DNA of 64,000 nucleotides, taken from the NCBI GenBank assembly GCA_036365515.1, contig CM070873.1:226935876-226999875 (forward strand), in the 5' to 3' direction. The stretch is from Torymus aiolomorphi (Eukaryota > Arthropoda > Insecta > Hymenoptera > Torymidae). The notes under the pieces are model-generated. The model was not told the origin of the DNA, did no database searches, and worked only from the letters and a program-made list of their open reading frames with translations. Below are positions 15,046 through 27,118 of this stretch, one piece after another (the first letter of the stretch is position 1; each line of letters starts with the position of its first letter). The translations under genes were made by a program, and so were the position numbers.

Positions 15046-15119
15046 AGATTATAAGAGGCATGAAGACGTTGTTAAAGCATCGCTTCTCGGCCTTTGGCTA
15101 AGATCAAAAGTGTAGTATC

Positions 15120-15161
15120 CCGTTTTATAGGCAGTCTTTTAATAAAACCCGTAATAATTCC
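15120..15161. other. 42-bp insert in U2, after the branch-point pairing region
   Basis: Sequence between GTAGTATC and TCTGTTCTT that has no counterpart in U2. It is AT-rich with no GT-AG ends, so it is not a spliceosomal intron, and has no clear terminal repeats. Boundaries are uncertain by one or two bases. Confidence 0.75.
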
Positions 15162-15180
15162 TCTGTTCTTATCAGCTTAA

Positions 15181-15600
15181 ACGTTGGCTTTAATTTCTTT
15201 ATCAGATTCTAATTTTTTCATTACGTTAATACTTAATTATTTGAAATAATTTGGAGGTCGAGGATAAGTAGAAACTGCTCTACATTTTGGAAGAATACCA
15301 TGAAAAATGGCCAGTACCCTAATTGGCGAGCTAACCAGCCCATCAGATTTCTGATGATGGTTGCACAGAAGTTTTTTTCCTTATTATATAATTTTTCAGC
15401 TGGAGTCGCCTTGTATGATCTCTTGTACTTGTACTTGGCTAACACCTCTTTACTTATTATTTTTACTTTTACTGGATGCCAATACAAACTACGGGCCAGA
15501 TTTTTCATTCTTTGCATTTGTTTCCATCCTCGAAATTACCTGATGCGTTTCTGCACTGGTGTCGACATTTTTACACTAAAACGATCTCGATACACTCTAA
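15181..15600 (-). mobile_element. 420-bp insert in the U2 stem IIa loop
   Basis: It lies after CAGCTTAA and before TATCTGATAC. The right junction reads CTAA, so a TTAA-type target duplication (as in piggyBac-like elements) is possible with one mutated copy. On the - strand an ATG at 15568 opens a frame of about 112 codons to 15233 with a single in-frame TAA at 15536-15538; peptides include MSTPVQKRI and SLYWHPVKVKIISKEVLAKY. I do not recognise them. It may be a small element, a fragment of one, or captured gene sequence. Confidence 0.45.
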
Positions 15601-15903
15601 TATCTGATACACTCCCCATTGGGGAGCCAGAATATCGAACTGTTTTTTGGGACGAGACGGGATGTCTGGAGCTTGCTCCGGTCCTGTCATCCGTCAACCT
15701 TGCATTGCATTACAGCAAGAACCGGCCCACATAAAGAATTCAAACACAAAACAACTCTAGATTTTGAATGAATATTTAAAAAATATTTACAAGTTTTTGC
15801 TTATTTTTGCCAATTTGGGCAGTTTTTTAGCCTTATAAGTTTATTAGCTTAATCCGTGCTCTCTGCGTCCGCTCTATGTTCTTTTTTTATTAAACATACT
15901 AAG

Positions 15904-16960
15904 CACTGTTAAAAATGTTCTTAAATTTAAGAAACTTTTACGTTACAAATGTCACTGAATTTTAAGAATAATGTAACGAAGTGTAATTTAATATACAAAT
16001 ACATTAAGTTTAATACAAAAATAATGAAATTTAAGGTAAATATAGTAGAAGTTCAAGAATTATATATTAAAATTTAATACTGATAACAGAAAACGAATAA
16101 ATATACAGATAATGACAGTTTTTAGTAAAATTAATACATATTTAAGTTACTTTTGCAAATGAAATTTGAAAATAATCTAAATAAAAATTAAGAATATAAG
16201 TGAAAATTAAAAACAACGTAACTGAAAGTAAATTCATATGCAAATACATTAAGTTTAATAAACATAATAATAAATACTTAATATAAATATAATTAAAATT
16301 CAATGGTAGCATATTAAAATTCATTACAATAACATAAAACAAATTAATGTACACAAGTATATTACAGATGTTAATAAATTTAGAAAATACTTAAGTTATA
16401 TATGCAACTGAAATTTAAGTATAATCTATTTGAAAGTTAGGTATGTAACTAAAATTTAATGTAACCAGAATAAATTTAACGTACAAGTACATTAAGTTTC
16501 ATACATAAAAAACAATGCTCTTCAATTTAAGAAACTTTAAGTTATAAGTTTTACTGAATTTTAGGAATGTAACTGAATATAATTAAAAATATTCTTAAAT
16601 TTAATACACTTTTAATGTACAGTTGCACATTAAATTCAAGTTTTTTGTACATGAAAGTATTTTAATGCAAAAAAAAACTTAATTTTAATGAATTATTACG
16701 AAAATTTAATATATTGCTACAAAAATTAATAATTTTGTCTTTGAAATTGCATATATACGTAGACAAAAATTCAACATTACATTAAAAATACAGCCGTATA
16801 TAAAAAATAAGTAAAAGTTATTAAAATTTAATGTACGGTTTACAAATATTTCAGTTTTTTTAACATGAAAATCAATATAAAATTGAATTAAATTTAATAT
16901 ACTTTACATGAAATTTCAATTTATGTGGCGAGTGCTCATTTTAAGTATAGAACATGAAAT
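15904..16960. repeat. Degenerate ~245-bp AT-rich tandem array
   Basis: ACATTAAGTT with flanking similarity recurs at about 16001, 16246 and 16489, and surrounding sequence (AAGTTA...GAAATTT...ATAATCTA) repeats with the same ~245-base spacing. A piece like the start (TTTAAGAAACTT near 15925) returns near 16520. The left end begins CACTGTTAAAAAT, the same as the MITE at 7926; no matching inverted right end is seen, so it looks like an expanded and truncated relative. Confidence 0.6.
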
Positions 16961-19900
16961 TTCCTCTCTAGGATAATTTATTCTTTATATAAAAAGTAAA
17001 ATCTGAACATAATATTCACAATTAATTTGACATAACTTACCCTAAAGAATCTCTTTCAATTTCAATTCCAATTCTCGAAAACTTCTTTATTGTTAATAAG
17101 ATTTAAAATTTTCTTGTTTTGAATTTTACCGCTCAGTTCAACAAACAATCATATTGCGTTTTAAAATGCTTCACTTCTTCCGGCCATCACTTTTTAAAGA
17201 GATTAAATATACCTATTAAAACCAATAAGAAATTCAATCTTTAAATCAGTCAACACTATCTTATAATATACACAAAAATCATGAAACAGAGATATTATAT
17301 GTATATGCAGACAGTAATTTCCTTCATTGGATAAAAAATGAGAAATTGATTACCAAACAAATTAGTCAGTTTTAATTTATAAGATAAAATTAAATTGAAT
17401 ACTAATGGCCACGATAAATTACCGAAGAGTGTTGAAATTGTTAACGCTCCGATAGGGTATACATATTAATTATAAACACTCGACAAAGTAAGATATTACA
17501 GCGGGTCGATCAAGCTGTTTGATCACGCTGCGCCCGCGCGAGCGGGGCCGTTTCTCCGCGGCGCTAAATAATGAAAGTATATAATACCCATTCGGCTATG
17601 GGTTTAATATCGCGATCCTCAGATTCCTTTGCCGGCCCAACATTTATAATTTCAGCCCACGGCGCTCGCACAACCACACGCATGCACAGACATTCACTTA
17701 CACACATATATATATACTTTCCCCGTCAATCCGCGTCCGCCCTTTATCCGATTTAATTAACGCGCGCGGGCCGGCGCGCGCAATCGACGACGAGCTACAC
17801 GCGCATTCCAATCGTCGGCTATATAGAAGCGCAGAAACGAGATCAAAATCTCGAAGGGCTCTGGCGGCGTGGCATATATATCTTATCTTTGCGATCTGCG
17901 CGTGTTCCTGTCCAAAAAGGACGGAGGATTTCCTCTCCCTGGCGCACTGAAAAACGTCGGCGCGCACGCGCACAGTAAAAGAGAGCACGGCGCCCGCGGG
18001 AATAGCGAAATCAGCGGACACACACAGCCGCTGCTGCTCCGCTTCCTTATATATAGGCGAGTCTCTCGTCAATTACGCGATACGTCTCTTTCGCGGAATC
18101 GTTAATTTAATTAATTCGAGGAAAAGAGTGCGCGCGCGCAAACGAGTGCCGTCGATCGATCGGCCTGCTGTACGAGAAAGAGAGAGAAAGAGAGCTGCCG
18201 ATCGCCCAAGTCTCTTTCTCTGCGCGCTTCTCCGCTTCGCTATCTGTCTTGAGGGGCCTCTCTCTCTGCGAGAGACGAGCGCCGGACTCCCAAGAGGGCT
18301 TGAATTAGAGAGTGCAAAAGGAATACGTATATATAGATACGTTGACCGCGCGTGCGCGCGAGCTATACGAGCTATTTGTTGCGACGGCCGATTTTTTCGC
18401 TTCGGTTTAGTGGGATAAGAAAGCCGGAGCTAGCTCTGGACTGATTGGAGCGAAATTGAAGGAGTTATGTGTGTTTTTAGGACGAGTCATCGTTAACGAG
18501 AAGATATTGATTTACTTGTTCGCGTCGTTCCGAATTTGTACGTGCGATGTTTTTGAGGTAAATAGATCAGGCAACACTGATTGACTGATAAGTGAAGATA
18601 CAAAAAGTTGCACTTGTAATAATAAATAAATGTATACTATAAAATTAGGACATAATGGTAATGGTATATATTAAAAATTGGAGATAATTTACATAGTTTT
18701 TGCAGGTGATATTAAACGTGTATGCAGATATTTCAATGTGTTGATACCTTTAAATGAATTAAAGTTCATATGCCAGGAGTTTGATTTATTGCCGTTTCTA
18801 AATCCTGGAAGAAAATAATTCAGTGTCAGAATACCATGTCCAAATGGCATTTAAGTCGCATTCTCTCACCTCATTTTTCTTCACTTTTTTTTTCTTCCTT
18901 CCTTCTACTCTCCAAATCCTCTCCCTCTCTCTCGCCATGCCTATCCGCACTTCTTTTTCCTTCTCAAGCCCATCCCTTTTTCATCTTCAACATCTTCTTC
19001 CAAGTTCCCTCGCGGACTCGCATAACACAAAACGAGAACGATAAAAAAGCCAGCGTCAGGGACGCGAAAGCGAGACGAAAGGAGAACGAAATGGAGATTT
19101 TTCGGCTTAAGTAGATTTAATTTAACATTCGAGATGGCCGTAAGCGCGCGCGTGCGCACGCCGCCCGCAGTGATTCATCATCACACCCGCGCACTCTCGT
19201 TCCGCCGGCTTTATGAGCCCGTGTTCTCGTTAAGTATTCTAATGGTTAAGCGTGTCCCTTTAATTTAGCCGACGGCGGAGGCACGCGCGCCCGCGTGTAT
19301 GTAACGTGTGCCCCGGACGTCTTCATTAATTTGCCCTTGTTTTTCGGGATTCGAGAGAGAGAAAGGGAGAGAGAGCGGAGAAGTATAGGTACATGAGTCT
19401 GCGTGCAATGTCGAAATTGGGATGTGTCGACTAGAATGATAGTGCTAGTTTTTTTTAGTAGAGAATTAATTTTTTACAGCGAGTTCGACTTGTTTTGGAT
19501 AACAATTTTCTCAATACAGTTAATCAAGTGTATTACGTTATACAATATTGCTTTTGTCCACAAATGATTAAAAAAAATGATTAAAAAGGTAAATTGTCGA
19601 CTCAGCAATTATGATATGCACATTTACTAATTATTGCCGTAAAACTTCAGCTATTTAGAGCATCATCTTCTTATGAAAATCTTGAAAAACTTCTTTTACG
19701 CAAGAAAGTGCTGTTTCGTGTTTCAATAAACCAAGCGATTCCATCTAATGAATCTTTTAACAAATTAGCTCAACGATTCCCCGAGGATCAACAGACGGCG
19801 TACCGCGCACTTTCTAAACGCAATAAAACTCTGGTCATCCTTAAAATTCAATTTTTCCGTACGTTCGTCCGCTTGCCCATGTATTATATATACACATCGC

Positions 19901-20938
19901 GCACGAAGAAGCGCACGCGCTTGGGAAAGAGTATAATAAAGCCAAAGCTCTTAAAAATCTTCATCGATCAAAGGCTAGCCCAACTTCCTTTCTCCTTCCT
20001 TATCCCTCTGCCTGCCCCGGGTCGATTTCTCTCCTCCTCCTCCTCCGCGTCTCTCTTTCTCTCTCTCTTCCGCCTCTCGTAATCTCGAGTGTTTCGCTCG
20101 TTTTTTCCTCTCTCTCCCTCTCTCTCTCCCTCTCTCTCTCTCTCTCTGAGAAGGCCTTTAAGCTAGGCCCGTCTTCGCCCGTTGAGAGTTGAAATACAAA
20201 ATGAAATATGAAATAATGGTCCGCGCCTGGCCTGGCTGAAGGCGCACACACCGGGCGCACCCATGTCTACGCCCCCATAGCATCTCGAGCGAGAAAGAGA
20301 GAGAGAGAGAGAGAGCCGCGTGTACGCACCGCCGCAGCGACGCTGCGTGCTCGAGCTCTTTCTTGCAGCTCTTTCTCCAGAGTATAGAAGTTATATACGT
20401 GTGTTGGAGCGTATATATACACGTAGCTTGACGAGCCCTTTTACGCGTGTATGCGTATGCGAGAGAGAAAGAAAGAGAGAGAGAGAGAGAGCAAGAGAGC
20501 TGGCTTTGATGCAACTCTCGTATATTTTAAGTGTGAGTGTGCTTAGGAAAATTGGTGTTTGCGCGTGGGTATATGTTTTAACTTCTCGATGCGTCCCCAC
20601 ACATTCATGCATATATCGTACATATATTATATATATACATGAATAGAGGAAAAGGTATACCTATAGTTGCGCATAAGTATATATGCATACTTCTAAACTA
20701 GTTAATAAACATATAAGTTTGCTATATAGCTAGACGGATTAAAGCCGTGTAAAAATACAACTCCGCAATATACGCACGTGTGCGGCACGCATCTCTACTA
20801 TACTACGGTGCACGTACGTATACGTATGTGCGCACACTAACACGCGTGACTCTTCATTCACCCGGGCCCATTCTCCCCCTTCGTCTCTCTTTCCACGGAC
20901 TCGTGTACTTTCTCCGTGCGATCGGCCGTCCTCTTATC

Positions 20939-20980
<42 letters not shown>

Positions 20981-22024
20981 GATTTTTCACGGAGTTTCTC
21001 ACAGATAGTTGCGGAGAGCAGCCGCAGCGTGAGCTTTACATAAGTTTATACCGGCGCAACATAAGTGCGCGCCACGCGTATATATTTTATATGCTGGCGT
21101 ATATGCAGCGCACCGGGAAGTGCGCCATGCCATACCGGTCGCAAGAGAGTATCGTGCATGCGCCAGCAAATTGGGTTAGACGCGGTCTCGGTATTGCGAA
21201 ATTTCACAGCACTTTTCGGGGTCTGAGGTTGCATATTTAAGGAATTAGTAGGTCAAACGTTTTTAAAGAAGTTTAGGTGCCGCTTACGTGGAAAATTAAG
21301 TGTCGCAACGAATCCGAATGAAAATGCGTAATAATGTACGCTGTAGGCAATTTTGAATGTTGTCAGATTACAATGGTTATTCCAACTGACAGAATAATAA
21401 TAGTTCAAAATTGTATTCATATATTTATATTTGAATTTTAAAGGAATTTTTAAAAAATAACGCGAGTCTGCAAGCAACTTTAATTATGTTCAAATTGTTA
21501 GTTTATCAGGAAAAGAATATTGATGACGTTGCAAAAGTTTTAAGATAGGCTTGTATAATCTTAATACTTATATATAAACACAAAAATTGAATATACTTCA
21601 TGAAGTTTATCAGTATATGTTTACGCGCTTTAATGTTCAATAAAATAAAATAGGCATTCATGGTTAAGGTAAAATTATGTGATTTTAAAATTTACACCTC
21701 TAAAGTTTATATATTGTCATCAATAAGTCTGTAAACATTTTAATGACTCGACTATAAAAGATTGTTTATCAATCGCAAATTATAAACTCAACTACAGTTT
21801 ATCAGCTCTGTGTGGGAAATTTTTAATTAGACCCGTTTCTCGCGCGCTCGCACTCACAACGATCATTAATATTAATAAAGCCGATTTACATTATTTTCGC
21901 ATACACCTAGTTACTCTCGGGCGAGGAGCTTACGCGCGTGCGTTATGGTGTTTTCCCTCTTTCTCTCTCTCTCTCTCTTTCTCTTCCTTCGCCGACGTAT
22001 CTCTCTCTCTTCTCTTCCCTCTTG

Positions 22025-22061
<37 letters not shown>

Positions 22062-22517
22062 TCTCTCTCTTTTGCGCGCACGCAGTGCCGAGAAGGTCTT
22101 ACGTACGTATTAGCTCTTATCCGCTCCTTAATGATACTGCGCTCTACCGTGAAGATGTATGTACCGCGACTATGTATGAGGAGGGAGAGGAAGGGAGGAA
22201 GAGAGAAAGAGATGAGGAACGACGATTAGGTCTTTCTTAAATCGCAAATGGCCTGTACGAGAATTTTTTGCGTCCTCCGGCTCATAAAACGTCTTTTAAC
22301 TGGGATGCTATACGTTTTAGATAGACGAACGAGATGGTCGTCCCTAATTTGTGTTTGCTGGGAATTTTAAGTTTTTTAAATATTTTATAACTTTGTTTTA
22401 CTGAATGTAATTACTTTCTTTTCAAATATTTGATGGAATATTACATTATTTTCTAGAAAAAAAGTGTTTAAGTTAAACTTGGATCATTATTTTCATAAGA
22501 CAATTCATTACAAAGGT
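16961..22517. other. Non-coding DNA left of the Sox gene
   Basis: AT-rich 16961-17500; islands at 17500-18420, 19130-19390, 20000-21230 and 21840-22210. The segment at 19190-19290 (GTTAAGTATTCTAATGGTTAAG flanked by CCGCCGGC and GCCGACGGCGG) has non-repetitive character and could be a regulatory element. No exon with the missing HMG half was seen. Confidence 0.55.
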
Positions 22518-22949
22518 AGGGTGTCCATAAAGGCTGTTTTTGGTCACACCCAACTTGGTTTGGGCATGGGAGATAAGGATGTTACCAAAACCGTAATCTT
22601 CTTAACCTTTACTGGACCGGGAATCCAGTGTACTAGGTTAACCCATAATCGACACTTCACACATAGTCAATCCATGATATGAGATACCTTTCTTATGTAT
22701 TTTCTTAGGACGTTCACGTACCCCAGATGCCGGTCATCTAAAGGCTAACAGTTTTACATCATAAAAGTTAAAATGAGAACTCTGAAATCAAAACATTCTG
22801 GGTTTTCCATCCTCAAACCAAGTTGGGTCCATCAGCAAACCGGGTCCGTTCGTCTTCAAATTGATTACTTCATCGAATAAAACCTTAATGCCGACAAAAA
22901 TGGTTACTTTTTTACAGCTGGTCAAAAAGCCGCCCTTATGGATACTCCT
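22518..22949. mobile_element. ~430-bp non-autonomous DNA element with imperfect TIRs
   Basis: The left end AGGGTGTCCATAAAGGC with TTTTTGGTCA faces the right end (22918-22949) whose complement reads AGGAGTATCCATAAGGG then CTTTTTGACC. A second inverted pair lies inside: ACCCAACTTGGTTTG at about 22549 and CAAACCAAGTTGGGT at about 22814. No transposase frame is present. It lies about 560 bases before the HMG exon, probably in a Sox intron. Confidence 0.65.
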
Positions 22950-23510
22950 CCTTTCACATCAAGATGTAGATATGACAGAATATTACTATGACAAAGTTAA
23001 AATCGGATCTAGTTACAAATGAGTGAAATATTTAGATATAATAATATTGAGTACCTTACACAAAAGTTGTCCTGTAACTACTGCATTCATATTTGTGTAT
23101 AGTAATATTATATACGTTGATGATATTTTTTTTATTCTCTAAAGAACAATAATTACACAGAAATTTTTAATAAATTTATAATTCTGATTTAGTTTAAAAA
23201 TTAAAAACTCATTTCTACTAATAAAAATGCCACTTACATGTCTGTCTTCTTTTTCACGCAATCGTTCCTGCAGGAAGGAAATCGGTAAGAACATCACTGC
23301 TAAATACCGTGCGCATGTCTCCCTCTTATATTATACAAAACGAAAAACAACTCATAAATACATATACATATATACATTATGTGATACATTAAACCGCATA
23401 AGCTAAAGTCTGTCTGCTCCCACATGGGCGCATGAGAGCACTCGATAAGCGACCCACGGCTATGTGTACGATACACTAACGTGCACCCTCTGACTTTTTT
23501 TTTTTTCCAG
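22950..23510 (+). other. Likely 3' end of the Sox intron inside the HMG box
   Basis: AT-rich sequence leading to the polypyrimidine tract and acceptor at 23496-23510. No other exon seen. Confidence 0.6.
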
Positions 23511-23733
23511 GAAAGAAGTGGCGAGGCCTGACGCCGCAGGACAGGCGGCCGTACGTGGAGGAGGCCGAGAGGCTAAGGGTCATACACATGCAGGAGCATC
23601 CGAACTACAAGTACAGGCCGCGCAGGCGGAAACATGCGAAGCGGGCACCGGGGGCGCCGGCCTCGCCCCCCTCGGCGACAAATGCCCCGGGCAATAGGCC
23701 GAGCCCCGCCGGTACCGCCATTCATCATACCAT
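23511..23733 (+). CDS. Sox15: Sox exon carrying the C-terminal half of the HMG box
   Basis: The acceptor is a long T tract ending in ccag (23507-23510). The first two bases (ga) complete a glycine codon begun in the previous exon, then [12 protein letters not shown] follows. HMG helix 3 and the basic tail ([10 protein letters not shown]) end near residue 45 of this exon; the rest is Pro/Ala/Gly-rich. The donor is at 23734 (at|gtaagt). Reading through the donor gives a stop one codon later, which supports the splice. An intron inside the HMG box separates the DNA-contacting N-terminal part from this exon. Confidence 0.93.
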
Positions 23734-26700
23734 GTAAGTCCAAATACCCTCGATACCTTTCTTCTTTTTGGTCTTCTTTTCTTTTATCTTCTTTCTTTTC
23801 GCGACTGGAGTTGTTTTTCTTCCTCTATCCGCTGCTTCTTTTCGTTCTCTACCTCCAGAGGGGCAGCCTTGCTTCGGATGGTGCGTCGTTTTGTGCATTA
23901 TTGGTGCTCTGGTTTATGCTTCGGAGCAAGATTTTTCACTGATTTCGCGAAACATTGAATCAACAAGACAAGAGACTTATCAATGAAAGTTGCTGAAAAT
24001 GTTCAATTCTAAATATTTATAATACATAAATAGTAGAAAACCATGTTTCTTTTTGTGATATATAATATTTTCCCGTTGAAAAATATTAATTTGAATTTTG
24101 GCTATATATTAAAAAAAATAGAGCAGAATAACGGATCTTCTTTTTCTCACATACATTTTCATAATTAATTTTTTATCAAATAGAGCCGTGCCTTTATAGA
24201 ATGAAGCTTTTGAATTTATATACGCCATGTTTATGAATTCACACTACTCATTAAATTAATTAAAAAGGTCTAATTAAAAAGTATGTAGAAGATTCATGTG
24301 TCAAACTAATTTCTTGGCAATATATCAACTGGTATGCTGATAATGATCTTATTAACGACAGTGGAAACTTTATATGCATGTAAACAATGTAATATACCTT
24401 TCTAATTAGGCGTGAGAACTTCTAGAAATGAATATGCATAAAACATATGGGAATGCACATTTCCGATTTTTTACATATTTATAGCAGATTAGCACCTTGA
24501 AGTGAAAGCTCGCTGACAGTAGTTGAAATAATTGATTTTCACTTCTTTCCTTATACAACCGCGCCAATAAAACCTACATTCAAAGAGCAATAAAGTAGGC
24601 TAATAAGCAGATCTCACATAAAAAAACAACTCTTTTTTTTACTAAGTTACTTTTATTATAATGAAAAAAACAAAACGTTATTTCCCTTCTCAAACACAGG
24701 ATACAAAAACAGCAAAACTGCAGCCCGATGAAGGATACGAATAACCCGCACAACTTTCACCGTTCCAGGTCGAAGATGGACAACTTCCAGGGCATCCCCC
24801 AGATGCCGTGGGGCGGCCACTCGCCAATCTCCTCGCTCTACCACCAGCAACAACAGCAGCAGCAGAGCATCCAGGACTACAAATCGGAGAACAATTCGCT
24901 CTACGGGAGCCCGTACACGCCGATCATTCACACGCCCGACATCTCGCCCGTCGCCAGTCCCGAGCCCGACGGTAAATCTCGCTTGCTCTACTATATACGT
25001 ATATATATAAAACAGTATAACGCTCATATACGCGCGGGCGCGCGCAAAATTCATCGCTGCTCCTTTCGTTCGTGTACGATAAAATACGTGGGAGAGAGAA
25101 ACAGAGAAAATTTCGCGAATACGACCTCTCGTTTGTGAACATTATATTGCTTTCCTTGAAATATTTGTTGAGTTCTATATGTAAGGATAATGAGATGTTT
25201 TTTAAGAATAATTGTCTACTTAGGAAAATATATTTTCCAAATAATTGTATGTTTATTAAAATCTTCGTACATTGCAATCTTTACATGCTTTACAAACTTC
25301 AATATTTGAACATAACAACTCAAATTTATCGAAAGAGTCTTTGGAAATCTATATTCTAAAAGGTGCAATGAAATTCACGTTAATTTTTAAGAAACGAAAA
25401 CATTAATCTCAGCACAAATCGTAAAAAGATTCAGTCAAGTAAAAATGTGCTAACCTTTATAATTATTATCCATATTACCATAAATACAGAAAAGTTTTAT
25501 AAAACCACTCACAATTATATTTAACGCAATCATCAAACACCGTGCAATCCGTAATTCACATAAATAAATACCCTCGCATGCACACGACTATATACACTGC
25601 AGTCGCGCAGCATCGCACAATGAAGTCACAAGCGTGCAATTATTTTCGAAGTCGAGCCGATATGAGAAAGTGACGATGAATCATTTGTACAGGTGACAAC
25701 ACGCATTTGCCGGTGACGCAAAACCCCGATGCCGAGCGCGATCTCATGGAGGGCACTTCTAAGCAGCAGCAGCAACAGCAACAGCACGGCGAGCTGTCCG
25801 AGGCGGGCAAGCGCTATTCCTACATGAACAGCGACAATCAGCTGCACGTCGGCGGTCCGAGTATATCGTCGTGCGCCAACACCGGAGGCGGATACACGGA
25901 TACTCTTACGTACAAAAAGGTATCGGATTACCGTTGCCCTCTCCTCCTCCTTCGCCTACTCCTCCGGCTTCCCCTGCTCTGATTAATTGCACCGGGAAAA
26001 TTCAATAACTATCTCGATGTATTTTCGTTGATGCGTCATTGGTATTTGTCGCTTGCTGAATATTGCAGCGTCGATATATATGCATGGGGTATGTATAGTT
26101 TGACGTATATATTTATAAGGATGGTTTCAGACAAATTCATGTACATTAATTGATTTTAACGTATATAGTTATCTTTAATTTTTGCAAGTATATTATTGGT
26201 GATAGCAGCTAATGTTAGTTTAAGTATACATTTGTAGAGGTGCAGCTAATGGCCTAGTTACTACCAGAAAGTAGAGATGTAAAAGGGTTGAAATGTTCAA
26301 CACTAGTTAGTTGAGTTTCAACGTTTCGGACATCTTTATTTTATGTTAGTAGTAACTAGGCCATTAGCTGCACCTCTACAAATTTTGCAAGTATAAAAAA
26401 AAAAAACTCCCGTTCAATACTATTCAAATGCATTTATAATTTTCAACCTTTCCCTTATTATTTTACATGCCATTTTTTTATATGTTTCGCTTCTACGAAC
26501 ATTGCAAATACTAGACGTAGTTATATATATATTCTCAAAGCAATCAACATAACTACTTTGTTTTGCCGCGCCTAAACACACACTTGCAGCGACGACGCTT
26601 CATTATGCAACAAAGTGAGACTTGCCCACACTATTAAGACACGCGCATAACAAATCCCCCGACGAAAAGTAAAACCGACTGCCCCCCTCAGGTAGAAACA

Positions 26701-27080
26701 CAAGCAAGCCTTCCAATCCAATCAAGGAGAAAGAATGTTCGACACAAATACATACACACACGTGCGCACAGATATAGACTCCAAAGTAATTAGCAGACTT
26801 CGCAGGAGCCTGTTCCTCGCTCTTATCGTCCCTTCTCCCTTCACACATCCGAGCATCCACCCACGCACACCGCAAAGCTCATTCTCCGTCCTATGTGCTT
26901 TAGGTGAGCTATCTGAATTTCGAGAGGCAGCAGTCGACGAGCATCGCGGTGGGCATCGCGAACGGCATGATGGTGTCGTGTAACAAGCTGCGATCCGGTT
27001 TCGACAACGTCGGCAGCGTCACCGGCACCTTCTACCCGCCGGTGGCCTCGCCCCATGACCAGACCCTCCACTACTCACCC

Positions 27081-27118
<38 letters not shown>

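Larger units (their letters stand above)
15079..15730 (+). pseudogene. U2 snRNA gene copy split by two insertions
   Basis: U2 is the spliceosomal RNA that pairs with the intron branch point. Three blocks, 15079-15119, 15162-15180 and 15601-15730, join to about 190 nt, the usual length of insect U2. Block 1 begins ATCGCTTCTCGGCC and contains the branch-point pairing GTAGTA (15112-15117). Block 2 is the CTGTTCTTATCAGCTTAA piece. Block 3 has TATCTGATAC, stem IIb (CTCCCCATTGGGGAG), an Sm-like GTTTTTTGG, stem III (GGAGCTTGCTCC) and the terminal stem with an ATTGCA loop. One base is lost and one gained in block 1 relative to the common U2 sequence. Inserts of 42 and 420 bp interrupt it. There is no poly(A) tail at the 3' end, so it looks like a disrupted gene copy and not a retrocopy. 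Confidence 0.85.

Noticed and set aside
15300..15734. 144-codon + strand frame across the U2 copy
   Set aside because: It runs through conserved U2 snRNA sequence and the insert; the RNA identity explains the conserved part.
21650..21690. GCATTCATGGTTAAGG as a possible AFMV piece of the HMG box
   Set aside because: It is preceded directly by a stop codon and the rest of RPMNAFMVWA is absent.
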